Source of the DNA: Fulvivirga aurantia
GTDB lineage: Bacteria > Bacteroidota > Bacteroidia > Cytophagales > Cyclobacteriaceae
Assembly (NCBI RefSeq): GCF_009711475.1
Contig: NZ_SMMD01000941.1
Span: 1-25,078, forward strand
Direction: 5' to 3'
DNA length: 25,078 bases
This document shows, in pieces, positions 7,248 through 14,586 of this stretch. Numbering within the stretch: the stretch's first letter is position 1; each line of letters opens with the position of its first letter. The position numbers and the translations under genes are program-made. The notes under the pieces are model-generated. The model did no database searches and was not told the origin of the DNA. It was given only the letters and a program-made list of their open reading frames with translations.

Positions 7248-8623
7248 GTTTTATTGAGTTTTGAGAGTATTTGATACTTTTTGAATATGGAACCATGACT
7301 TCCATCGCGCATAAGCAGGTTTAGACGCAATGCATGTTTGAGTCTGCTTCGAATGGACTGATGAAGTACCGCTGATGAAATGACTCCATTGTGATCTGTG
7401 ACATGCAGGTGTGCGGTTTTAAACCCAAGGCCGATGATTGTATCTGCAGCACCAGCCAACGGTACTTCGAGTTGCAATTCATAGGCAGTTTTCTGATAAT
7501 TAAAAGTGGCTGTAGTTTTCCAGATGGGTGGTCTGTTCGCGTCTCTTGTAACAGTGGTATGGGCATTATAAAGAGAATGATCTACTCCCGATTTGTCAAA
7601 TTCAAGACTGGCGTAAATATGAAGTTCATCTTTCTCCGATATGTATTGATAATAACAGTGTACATCCACTTCAGTCGAGGTTCCCATAAAATTCATGTAG
7701 CCTGAAAAGCTACACCGGAGATTAAGGTTGTCTCCGGGATATTTCATTTTGGTAGCTTTTTCGTCAAGTTGCACACCTGATTCTGATTTTTCAGAGATGT
7801 ATTTTTTGGCATTGGCGTAGCCCATATTGATCAATGACCGGGCGTCTATCTTATCGAAGAAAAAATCGGGGTCCAGTGGCAATGGGTATTCCGGTTTGAT
7901 CACATGGAGTTTGACATCAGTAGCACGTATTTGAGCAAATTCTTCCAATATTGCCCCGCCTGCACTCATTTCGATCATATGTACATACTGATTGAATGCT
8001 CCCGGCAGGTATTGTGAAGTATTCCCGATAGCCCACACGAGCCATAGCTCTTTGGAACCACGCTTTACTGCTTCCACCAGATTGGCATCTTTGATCCATA
8101 CCGCATCTGTATACCATGCATCACCAATCTCAAAGGCGGGCATGAACATAGGCAAGGACACCCCAGCCAGCAGATGCTCTTTTAGAACAACATCGTGTGG
8201 TATGGCTTCTATGGTTTTATCAGAGAAGTTACAGACATTGAATGTGTAGGTGATTCCGTTGTTATTACCATTAATAGTCAAAAGGTCGATTTTCATGTGC
8301 GGAAATACCTTATCGGCAATACCATCAGCATCTGCAAGACCTCTCATTTTGAGAGGCTTGAGGTATTCTTTGGCTTTTAGCAATGAGCTAAACCACTTGA
8401 GTTTCAATGTTTTCCACCTATGAACCATTTGTGACGGTGTAGCACCGGATGCCAGCATGGCGGTGTTGAAAATCCCTCCGGAAGTACCATCTACATGGTG
8501 AAATTCCAGTCCCTCTTCTTCCAAGGCCATCACTACTCCTGCCTGATATGCCACACGCATGCCTCCCCCGGCCAGCACCAGGGACCGCTTAGGATTAAGG
8601 CTGTTATATGGCTGAGCTGTCAT
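7244..8623 (-). CDS. Patatin-like phospholipase / acyl hydrolase
   Basis: This 459-residue protein has an N-terminal patatin domain (about 13-210), a family of Ser-Asp dyad lipid acyl hydrolases. The glycine-rich oxyanion motif is GGGMR (19-23), the nucleophile elbow is GTSGG with Ser48, and the likely dyad Asp is Asp173 in YTDA, in place of the more usual DGG/DGA. Residues from about 300 to 440 form a second, beta-strand-rich domain (YMNFMGTSTEVDVHCYYQYI; TATFNYQKTAYELQLEVP) that I do not recognise; it might bind lipid or a partner. There is no signal peptide, so action is expected at the inner face of the membrane. It is coupled by ATGA overlaps to the genes on both sides. Lipase activity is likely; the acyl substrate is unknown. 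Confidence 0.85.
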   Translation of the reverse strand: MTAQPYNSLNPKRSLVLAGGGMRVAYQAGVVMALEEEGLEFHHVDGTSGGIFNTAMLASGATPSQMVHRWKTLKLKWFSSLLKAKEYLKPLKMRGLADADGIADKVFPHMKIDLLTINGNNNGITYTFNVCNFSDKTIEAIPHDVVLKEHLLAGVSLPMFMPAFEIGDAWYTDAVWIKDANLVEAVKRGSKELWLVWAIGNTSQYLPGAFNQYVHMIEMSAGGAILEEFAQIRATDVKLHVIKPEYPLPLDPDFFFDKIDARSLINMGYANAKKYISEKSESGVQLDEKATKMKYPGDNLNLRCSFSGYMNFMGTSTEVDVHCYYQYISEKDELHIYASLEFDKSGVDHSLYNAHTTVTRDANRPPIWKTTATFNYQKTAYELQLEVPLAGAADTIIGLGFKTAHLHVTDHNGVISSAVLHQSIRSRLKHALRLNLLMRDGSHGSIFKKYQILSKLNKT

Positions 8624-9042
8624 GCGCTGTTAAGTGAGGTTTTGATCTGTCGGTTGGTGTAAGCGAAGATTACGATTACACCCAGCAATTCATAAATCAG
8701 AAAAAACATAAATAATGTACTCGGCATCCCGTCAATAGCGATGGCCACTATTCTGGCTAGTGCGCCAGAGAGCATGATCCAGAGATAGAGGTAGTTAAAC
8801 TTCTTTTCAGTAAAGATCTCACGATAGAACATCAATGAAAATATTCCATAACCAAGTTCTAAAGCACGTAAAAAGCGATATTGGCTTATTAGGTTAATTT
8901 GAGAATAGCTGGTAAGTGTATCAGTGTCCAGTTTAAACAGCATCCTGAAATCAAACTCCGGATTAACAAAGGCTCCCCAAAACCCGGCTAATACGACCAG
9001 GCCTATGTAGGTAAAGAAGAAAAAGTTGGCCAGGAACTTCAT
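8620..9042 (-). CDS. Small four-helix membrane protein (DUF4345-like)
   Basis: The product is 140 residues and almost entirely membrane. I count four hydrophobic segments, roughly at 4-24, 55-75, 84-103 and 107-128. Features such as LELGYGIFSLMF, the Arg-containing LARIVAIAIDGMPS and the YELLG near the end resemble the DUF4345 type of small membrane protein, but this is a judgement by eye. It has no enzymatic motif. It overlaps both neighbours by ATGA and sits between another four-helix protein and the patatin-like lipase, so it may be a membrane subunit or anchor for the operon's enzymes. Confidence 0.6.
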   Translation of the reverse strand: MKFLANFFFFTYIGLVVLAGFWGAFVNPEFDFRMLFKLDTDTLTSYSQINLISQYRFLRALELGYGIFSLMFYREIFTEKKFNYLYLWIMLSGALARIVAIAIDGMPSTLFMFFLIYELLGVIVIFAYTNRQIKTSLNSA

Positions 9043-9410
9043 GTCGCTTTTTTATAGTAGTAAAGAAATAGAGCCCCTGAAAAAAGATCGAAAAGTGCGA
9101 CTCCCATAGCCAAGACTGAAAATATTCCAGTGAATACACCAAGACTCACTGCTGCAAATGCCCCCAGTTTTTGAAAAGCCGCCCATAATATAGCAGGCTT
9201 TTGTGGTGTGACACTGTATACGGCATGTATTAAAAGGCCTCCAAAAAGAAACATGAACATACCCACAATTCGGAAAAAGTGTACTGCTGTGGGATTGATC
9301 TCTGCGGATATCACATTCATAACAATGGTCGGTGCCACCGCCTGAAACAGCCCTGACGCTATAGTAGCCAGCGAAATTGAGACCACGATGATATTTAACC
9401 ACTTTTTCAT
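9039..9410 (-). CDS. Small four-helix membrane protein, unknown function
   Basis: The product is 123 residues with four hydrophobic segments (about 5-27, 46-65, 76-96 and 98-118). The segment FFRIVGMFMFLFGGLLIHAVY recalls the Arg-Gly helix of DUF4345-like proteins, so it could be a distant relative of the next protein downstream. The first helix could be mistaken for a signal peptide, but the rest is also membrane. No catalytic motif is seen. ATGA overlaps join it to the genes before and after. Its conservation inside the operon suggests a subunit, not an independent function; the function is unknown. Confidence 0.55.
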   Translation of the reverse strand: MKKWLNIIVVSISLATIASGLFQAVAPTIVMNVISAEINPTAVHFFRIVGMFMFLFGGLLIHAVYSVTPQKPAILWAAFQKLGAFAAVSLGVFTGIFSVLAMGVALFDLFSGALFLYYYKKAT

Positions 9411-9883
9411 ATCAAACGGGTTTTAAGATTTTGATTAACATAGTAAGTGATCATGGTAAGCCACTGAAGTGTCCAAATGCTTACGCGTATTGTATTGAGG
9501 TTCATCCACTTCCGGAGTACGTCACGCAATTCGGCAGCGTCTGTAATACCATCGGTCATTCGTTGATTGTATTCGAAAATATATTGGGTGGTGAGTAAAG
9601 TGGCCACTATGACCAGTACCAGCACTATGATCGGGTACCATTTGTGTCTATTCTTCCAATCTGAAATGATCCAGATGATACAACAAACCATCATGATCAT
9701 GGTCATATAGGTGAAAAAATTGGTTGCTGCCTGTACCTGTGGCACAAACTGCATGTAATAATTATCCACTGTGAGCTCGGGGGCTATAGGAAATGAAAAT
9801 AATATCAATGACCAGCCCGTACCAAAGTACATGCTTACACACGCCATCAACAATGCCCGGTTAAGTGTCATAATTTTGCTCAT
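9407..9883 (-). CDS. Four-helix membrane protein (DUF1772-like)
   Basis: The product is 158 residues with four membrane segments, around 9-31, 52-74, 81-101 and 133-150. The last part, with MTDGI, then a charged linker to KWMNLNTIRVSIWTLQWLTMI, resembles the conserved C-terminal half of DUF1772 / anthrone-oxygenase-like membrane proteins (an Asn-x-x-Arg before a Trp-rich helix). That assignment is tentative. If it holds, the protein could be a membrane oxygenase-like partner; otherwise it is a membrane subunit. It overlaps the acetoacetate-decarboxylase-like gene and the next membrane protein gene, each by ATGA. Confidence 0.55.
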   Translation of the reverse strand: MSKIMTLNRALLMACVSMYFGTGWSLILFSFPIAPELTVDNYYMQFVPQVQAATNFFTYMTMIMMVCCIIWIISDWKNRHKWYPIIVLVLVIVATLLTTQYIFEYNQRMTDGITDAAELRDVLRKWMNLNTIRVSIWTLQWLTMITYYVNQNLKTRLI

Positions 9884-10767
9884 ACGATCTGGTATTTTTC
9901 GTAATCATTGATCGATGGGTCTTCCAGCCAATCCTCACTCAGCCCGAGATCATATACACTTTCATATCCTTCAGGCATTTCTTTGGGAGGTTCTTCATAT
10001 GTCAGGAACCAGCATTTGAAATGATCGTCCAATATACCTGAGGCACTTGGTAAAAACATAGTAAAGAACGGATCGGGAGTTATGTCAAGGCCATGCAGCA
10101 TGGATACATTAGGGTGATCACCTATAAAAAGTCTTCCTTTAGCCTTTCCAAACAGGTTGAAGGTGGCTTTACTGTTAAAATAGATGTAAGAGGCCATGAG
10201 CATATTGCGGTATTTGCAATAGTTCGTAGTGCCTACCTTCACCTTCATGGATGGTGATTTTGGCTTGTCTATCTCTATTCTGAAAACAAATTTGCCATCT
10301 TTTTCATACTGGCTGCTGACCACGTCACCGTTATCCTTAAAATCAAGATTGGCCTTATGTTTGGGCATTCCCCATATACCTTTCCCACCTTTAACGGAAA
10401 CTTCAGAGCTTACAGGCAGGTCAAGTATATACTGACCGGTGCCATATTTCTTCATCATGGCGACATTAAAAATCCGTGGAGCTGGTTTACTGCCATGGGT
10501 ACAGCCGATAGCTATACTGTATTCTATATACTTACCGATGCTGGTATTCACATAGTTTATCACAGTGATGAGTAAAACCGCTTTGCCATTTGGCAGTTTT
10601 AGTGCGTGAAGCTCGTTACCCGGAAGTAGTGCATTAGCCTTTTTCCAGTCACAGGAAAAGCCTGCCATTAAAGCCGGTGAGTCTTTGGCATATATGGGCA
10701 TTTGGTAGGGTATGCTGTCTACCAGCGCATATCGGTCTTTATACTTTTTAATTCTTTTTGGTGGCAT
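9880..10767 (-). CDS. Acetoacetate decarboxylase-like protein
   Basis: This 295-residue soluble protein resembles the acetoacetate decarboxylase fold. The diagnostic region is VKGGKGIWGMPKHKANLDF (about 125-143), which lines up with the family segment holding the Schiff-base lysine. Lys136 and Lys138 are the candidates, but I cannot tell which, if either, is catalytic. The earlier KYIEYSIAIGC (79-89) matches the conserved Tyr-x-Glu strand. Family members decarboxylate beta-keto acids, and many paralogues act as hydratases or aldolase-like enzymes on other keto compounds. In an operon with a GMC oxidase that could make a ketone, a keto-lipid substrate is plausible, but this is inference. Its start lies one base after the hydrolase stop, and its stop overlaps the next gene by ATGA. 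Confidence 0.75.
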   Translation of the reverse strand: MPPKRIKKYKDRYALVDSIPYQMPIYAKDSPALMAGFSCDWKKANALLPGNELHALKLPNGKAVLLITVINYVNTSIGKYIEYSIAIGCTHGSKPAPRIFNVAMMKKYGTGQYILDLPVSSEVSVKGGKGIWGMPKHKANLDFKDNGDVVSSQYEKDGKFVFRIEIDKPKSPSMKVKVGTTNYCKYRNMLMASYIYFNSKATFNLFGKAKGRLFIGDHPNVSMLHGLDITPDPFFTMFLPSASGILDDHFKCWFLTYEEPPKEMPEGYESVYDLGLSEDWLEDPSINDYEKYQIV

Positions 10768-10768
10768 A

Positions 10769-11803
10769 TCAGGATTTGTTTAATTCATCGAACATTATTG
10801 GGAAGACGTCTTCGTGTGCATTCTTACCGAAGAATATATCCAGATGACTGTAGTTCTCGATAATATGTAGGCTATGCCTTCCAGGCTGGCTTTTCTCAAG
10901 ATAGTCAAAGGTGCGTTGCTGGCTTTTCGCCAGGAAGCATTTGTTTTCAGCTCCTGCGAACAGCGCTATCCGGGCGGGCTGATTGTAGGGTTTATTGACA
11001 TAAGATATTTCATTTTCATCATTGGATACCAGATGTCCTGCTTTTAGACATTTCTTCATATGCAGAAAGAATGTTAGGGGCACCTCTGCGAATTCATCCT
11101 GAATCCAGTTTAGCGTTTCTTCATTAAGGTTATCCAATTCCCAAAGTGCTGGCCATCCAGCACCATATGTGAAGCTTACGAATTTTCCCACCATAGTGTC
11201 GGGCTCTCTATGGAACAAAAACACTATCAGCTTTAGCAGTTTGGATTTAAAATCCGGAGCATGTCTGCCCCATTGAGGATTGAGATAAGTGAAAAAATTC
11301 TTAACGATGGGCACATAGGCTTTCATCTTAAAAACTGAGTAATCCGGCACAACCGGGTGAAGCGACACGGCATTACTGACTATGACTTTGACTTGTTGCA
11401 GTAAGCCAAGCATGACCGAAACCATAAAGCTGGTACTGCCCTGACAATGAATGATAGCTTTAATTTCATCGTAGCCACTCAACTCGACTATCTTCTGAAC
11501 AGCTACCGGATAGTCCTGAGCAGCTTTATCCAAATCCCATTCATTTGGCTCAAGGTCGATACTCGCCCGCCAGTTAAGGAGCCATACATCATAGCCCTGA
11601 ACGAGGGCATAGATGATTATATTCTGACTGGTAGGTGGATTAAAAATGTTGAACCTGACACCTGCCCCGTGCACCAGTAGCAATGGTCCTTTCCATGGAT
11701 TTCTTTTGCTTGTAGCGTGTATCAACTCAAGAGGTTGATCGTCCGGGGCTTGAAGTTCAATATGATTAAATTTATAATTCAAATTGTGTTTATTATGTAC
11801 CAA
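10769..11803 (-). CDS. Alpha/beta hydrolase, first gene of the eight-gene operon (TTG start)
   Basis: This 344-residue alpha/beta hydrolase is a probable esterase or lipase. Visible elements are the oxyanion strand LLLVHGAGVRFNIF (42-54), the nucleophile elbow IIHCQGSTSF with Ser123, a late acidic turn LFAGAENKCFL, and the catalytic His320 in ENYSHLDIFFG followed by KNAHEDVFP. The HCxGST elbow and the YxHLDxxxGxxA ending are what I recall from the hydrolase half of fused GMC-hydrolase proteins, so this may be the separate form of that domain. No in-frame ATG exists near the N-terminus: the best start is TTG at 11803, with another TTG at 11782 and a CTG at 11815 as alternatives; the frame is closed by TAG at 11822-11824. 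No signal peptide is seen. It opens the operon, and its promoter should lie in 11804-11897. Confidence 0.8.
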   Translation of the reverse strand: MVHNKHNLNYKFNHIELQAPDDQPLELIHATSKRNPWKGPLLLVHGAGVRFNIFNPPTSQNIIIYALVQGYDVWLLNWRASIDLEPNEWDLDKAAQDYPVAVQKIVELSGYDEIKAIIHCQGSTSFMVSVMLGLLQQVKVIVSNAVSLHPVVPDYSVFKMKAYVPIVKNFFTYLNPQWGRHAPDFKSKLLKLIVFLFHREPDTMVGKFVSFTYGAGWPALWELDNLNEETLNWIQDEFAEVPLTFFLHMKKCLKAGHLVSNDENEISYVNKPYNQPARIALFAGAENKCFLAKSQQRTFDYLEKSQPGRHSLHIIENYSHLDIFFGKNAHEDVFPIMFDELNKS

Positions 11804-12240
11804 TTGTTTACTCAGAAGTAGCTACAACGGGCAAATAAGGTTAGATGTAAATCGAAATTAGAATAGTGTAATAATTACAGAAATATAACTTTCATGCAAT
11901 ACCCAACCTTGGGTATTTTTCATAAACAACAGGTGGGTCAGTGACTGAAAATCATCCACATTTGCCACTCTCCTACCCGCAAGGTCAATGCCTTACATGG
12001 GGTACAGTCGCTCCTCGTAGCTAGTAGTGTTAATAGGTTCAGGTAAAAATGAGTGACGAAACGAAAAGAGAAAGATCAACGGCTCATATAATTTCAGCCA
12101 TAGGCTGACAAGAATGCCTGCCAAGAACAAAGTTAGTTTAATCCCGAATCAAGTTTGGGAGAGGCTATAAAGCAGTCCATTATAACCTATAGCAAGATAT
12201 CAGTTTTCTGGTCGGTCGTGTAAGGTCAGAATAAAAGGAG
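11804..12240. other. Intergenic region of 437 bases
   Basis: This stretch lies between the start of the eight-gene operon and the 3' end of the DUF2589/peptidoglycan-enzyme operon. It holds palindrome copy 3 (11898-11921), which leaves about 94 bases upstream of the hydrolase gene for a promoter. The remaining 320 bases, to 12240, contain no convincing gene. There is a weak hairpin CCCGAA (12143-12148) / TTTGGG (12154-12159) without a T tract. It is the longest non-coding stretch in the window and might hold a remnant or a small RNA, which I cannot show. Confidence 0.5.
11898..11921 (+). repeat. Dispersed 24-bp palindromic repeat, copy 3
   Basis: Identical to the elements at 2048 and 3021 over 24 bases, preceded by C and followed by ATAA as in copy 1. 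It lies 95 bases upstream of the hydrolase start codon and 320 bases beyond the stop of the amidase gene. No plus-strand gene lies upstream. Confidence 0.8.
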
Positions 12241-13545
12241 TTAAATTGTTTCAGAGAGTAGCGTATAAGTGAATGAATTACCCCAATAGCTTGCCGAAGA
12301 CTTACACAATTTTATGAAGTCTTCGAATTGATCTGACTTTGAGAAAACCTGACATCCGGCTGACCACTTATTGACATGAACTGAGGTTCCGGAGGCGGTA
12401 GCCCGATGTATATTGATACCAAAGAAACCTGTTTGCTCTCGCATTCCTGATAAGTCTATCATTCCATCGAGGTCATTGTCACGGTATACGGTGACAGGTT
12501 TCGCTTGTACCAGGGCACTGTATTTGTTCCTGTGTTTGCCAATACGATAGGCTCCTCTATATTGGCCTTCTTTGAGCACCGCTGTTCCTGCAGGATTTAA
12601 TGGATCTTGAAGGTATGGCAAACCTGGGTCTGTGGTTATCTGGTATTCCCGGAGGCTCCATATGCTGTGGTATTTCCAAAATACAAATAATTTATCGTCA
12701 AATTGATTAACGGTACCCCTATCCTTACGCATACCTACCAAATTGAGGTTATAGGGTTTACTATCATCGGTAAAGACCGTATATTCTTGAAGCCTCATTC
12801 TGGACACGAGTTGCCTGACCTGATTAGGAATTTGTTCGTTTTCATTGACCAGCTTAATAGCCACAGGCTCCACCACGTTCTTTTCGAGAGGCAACGTTTT
12901 GTCTTGTATCCTTACATCTCCGGGTTCCAGGTGATTAATACCGGAAACAACTTTCATAACGGTCTCTCCTGGTTTGACTAAAATTACATTTGGATTGAAT
13001 ATATAATGTTTGGCACAGTTATAATCTATGCCTCGGTATGCTTTTGCTTTTTTCACCTCATTTTTCTCAAGGCTGAGTCTGACCGTATCCATATCTATAC
13101 ATGGGCATTCTTTCCACGCGTAACCGGGATATTCACTATGACCTAGTACGTGGGTGTTTACAATGGAAAATTCAGCCATCAGTCTTTTAAGTACGTACTG
13201 TAGAGCTTCATACTGGGCAGTCTCAAGTTTTTGGGAACGGAAATCACCAACCATACATACCCCAATAGAATAGCGGTTACCTTTACCAACATGATATGTT
13301 TTTAGATCTAAATCGTTGCACCAAATAATGGTACCATTCTTTTCGATCACATAATGATAGCCAATGCCAGGCCAGCCGTTGTTCTTTACGTGATAATTAG
13401 CAAAAGCCTTTGCAGAGCCAGAAGTGGTCAAACTATGATGCACGGCAAGATGTGTAATTACTTCCAATGGCCTCCGGGTATAGCGCTTTGTGGGGTGTTG
13501 GGCTAGGTTCACCCTAAAATCCTTTGCCTTGGTTACAGGGTTCAT
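12241..13545 (-). CDS. N-acetylmuramoyl-L-alanine amidase (PGRP/amidase_2) with C-terminal YkuD-like domain
   Basis: This 434-residue protein combines two possible peptidoglycan-active parts. Residues 25-165 are an amidase_2/PGRP domain that would cut the bond between muramic acid and the stem peptide. The zinc ligands are visible as His36 or His37 (LAVHHSLT), His136 (LGHSEY) and Cys147 (KECPC). The GIGYHYVIEKNG and IGVCMVGDF strands are typical. A linker at 165-230 has no clear family. The end of the protein holds GINIHRA (His380) and WSAGCQVF (Ser395, Cys398). This resembles the His...S-x-G-C active site of L,D-transpeptidase-like (YkuD) domains, but the match is short. No signal peptide or membrane helix is seen, so export is unexplained. 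It is the last of four genes, one base after the 137-residue protein. The amidase is confident; the second domain is tentative. Confidence 0.8.
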   Translation of the reverse strand: MNPVTKAKDFRVNLAQHPTKRYTRRPLEVITHLAVHHSLTTSGSAKAFANYHVKNNGWPGIGYHYVIEKNGTIIWCNDLDLKTYHVGKGNRYSIGVCMVGDFRSQKLETAQYEALQYVLKRLMAEFSIVNTHVLGHSEYPGYAWKECPCIDMDTVRLSLEKNEVKKAKAYRGIDYNCAKHYIFNPNVILVKPGETVMKVVSGINHLEPGDVRIQDKTLPLEKNVVEPVAIKLVNENEQIPNQVRQLVSRMRLQEYTVFTDDSKPYNLNLVGMRKDRGTVNQFDDKLFVFWKYHSIWSLREYQITTDPGLPYLQDPLNPAGTAVLKEGQYRGAYRIGKHRNKYSALVQAKPVTVYRDNDLDGMIDLSGMREQTGFFGINIHRATASGTSVHVNKWSAGCQVFSKSDQFEDFIKLCKSSASYWGNSFTYTLLSETI

Positions 13546-13546
13546 C

Positions 13547-13960
13547 TTACATTAAGTTTGCCGTTTCCATATCTGCAGGTTTGTATGAAGCTTTTATAGT
13601 TCCATCATCCAGACGCCTTATCTTTAAATCTATTTTCTCCGCCCTTTCATCAACATGGCTGCAAAACTCGAATACCTGCCCGCCTGCAAGTGTAAGTAAA
13701 TCACCTTTCAAAACTTTAAAGAAAAGACACATACGTGCGATCAAAGTCTTGGAATTAACCGGCCGTACAAAAAACTCAAACCTAACTTCATTAATAGTGA
13801 GGTATCGGCCCTTGCTTAACCCCTTCATAATGTCTTTGGGAATATGGTCTCCAGAAGGCCTATTCCGATTCATCCATGCCCATGCTTCTATTTGGGCTTC
13901 ATGCATGGCCATGTCAGCTTGTATAACTTCCTTTATCAAGCTTTTGGTAAAGCCACGCAT
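13547..13960 (-). CDS. Small protein of the DUF2589 operon, possibly a divergent relative
   Basis: The product is 137 residues and soluble, without a signal peptide. I do not recognise a named family. Its order of elements mimics the two DUF2589-type neighbours: an N-terminal amphipathic helix (LIKEVIQADMAMHEAQIEAWAWM; compare the AHMAAAETTLHFI helix next door), then a strand YLTINEVRFEFFVRPV comparable with SLNFDSLSVSFKYNI and DFSYEFEVQ, then a C-terminal strand IDLKIRRLDDG. It could be a short third member, but the similarity is structural in feel, not strong in sequence. Its ATG overlaps the preceding TAA by one base (TAATG), and one base separates it from the amidase gene. The coupling implies a stoichiometric partner. 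Confidence 0.6.
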   Translation of the reverse strand: MRGFTKSLIKEVIQADMAMHEAQIEAWAWMNRNRPSGDHIPKDIMKGLSKGRYLTINEVRFEFFVRPVNSKTLIARMCLFFKVLKGDLLTLAGGQVFEFCSHVDERAEKIDLKIRRLDDGTIKASYKPADMETANLM

Positions 13961-14574
13961 TATGAATTTTTAGTTGGGACAGGTATATTTTCTACCATGG
14001 CATTAATAATTTTTTCAAGACCAGCAGGAAGCTGGGACTCGCTAACATGAATCTTCACATCTAATGTCCCTCCTCTGTTTACGGTATTTTCTCTATTAGA
14101 GCTATGCTCAATTGAGCCTGTTAAGCTGGCAGATAAGAACTTTGAAAGTAGTCCCTTGGTACCTATCTCGGCACTTGCACGGCTTTTGGTGCCACTAGTC
14201 TCTGTTATAACTTGCGAAATATTGTATTTAAAACTTACGCTTAACGAATCAAAATTCAGGCTGGGAACCTTGGCTATCGCCAACAAAGGAACGTTTACTT
14301 CTCGTTCTTCCGATGATTCTTTTCCCTCTTTATCTGTGGTGCGCAGATTCATCTTAAAGGTCTGATTTTGACCACTTAAACCTTTTATGAAATGCAGCGT
14401 GGTTTCAGCTGCAGCCATATGCGCTTCAATAGTCGTCAATAGCGGTGTGGCAATTACAAAATCCAAGGGAATTTTAGCAAATTCTGATGGGGATGCGATG
14501 GTAGGTACGTCTTTTTCAGCCATTTTATCTGTATTTTTTGTGTTTACTTTATCTCTGTTTTTACCTTTTGCCAT
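13960..14574 (-). CDS. DUF2589-type protein, second gene of the operon
   Basis: This 204-residue protein fits the pattern I know as DUF2589, a family without known function. Residues 33-70 hold KIPLDFVIATPLLTTIEAHMAAAETTLHFI. Residues 95-112 hold REVNVPLLAIAKVPSLNFDS, then SVSFKYNIS, and the C-terminal strand VKIHVSESQLPAGLEKIINAMVEN. The N-terminal 30 residues are charged and probably disordered. There is no signal peptide. The C-terminal motif P-x-G-L-E-K-[IL]-[IL] is shared with the product of the gene before it, so the two are paralogues. It begins 12 bases after that gene and overlaps the next by one base. A structural or scaffold role is suggested by the lack of catalytic motifs. Confidence 0.7.
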   Translation of the reverse strand: MAKGKNRDKVNTKNTDKMAEKDVPTIASPSEFAKIPLDFVIATPLLTTIEAHMAAAETTLHFIKGLSGQNQTFKMNLRTTDKEGKESSEEREVNVPLLAIAKVPSLNFDSLSVSFKYNISQVITETSGTKSRASAEIGTKGLLSKFLSASLTGSIEHSSNRENTVNRGGTLDVKIHVSESQLPAGLEKIINAMVENIPVPTKNS

Positions 14575-14586
14575 GTTTCGAATAAA

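Noticed and set aside
11922..12240. A hidden small gene or tRNA in the long gap.
   Set aside because: Only very short frames (for example 19 codons from the ATG at about 12049) are present, and no cloverleaf was found by eye.
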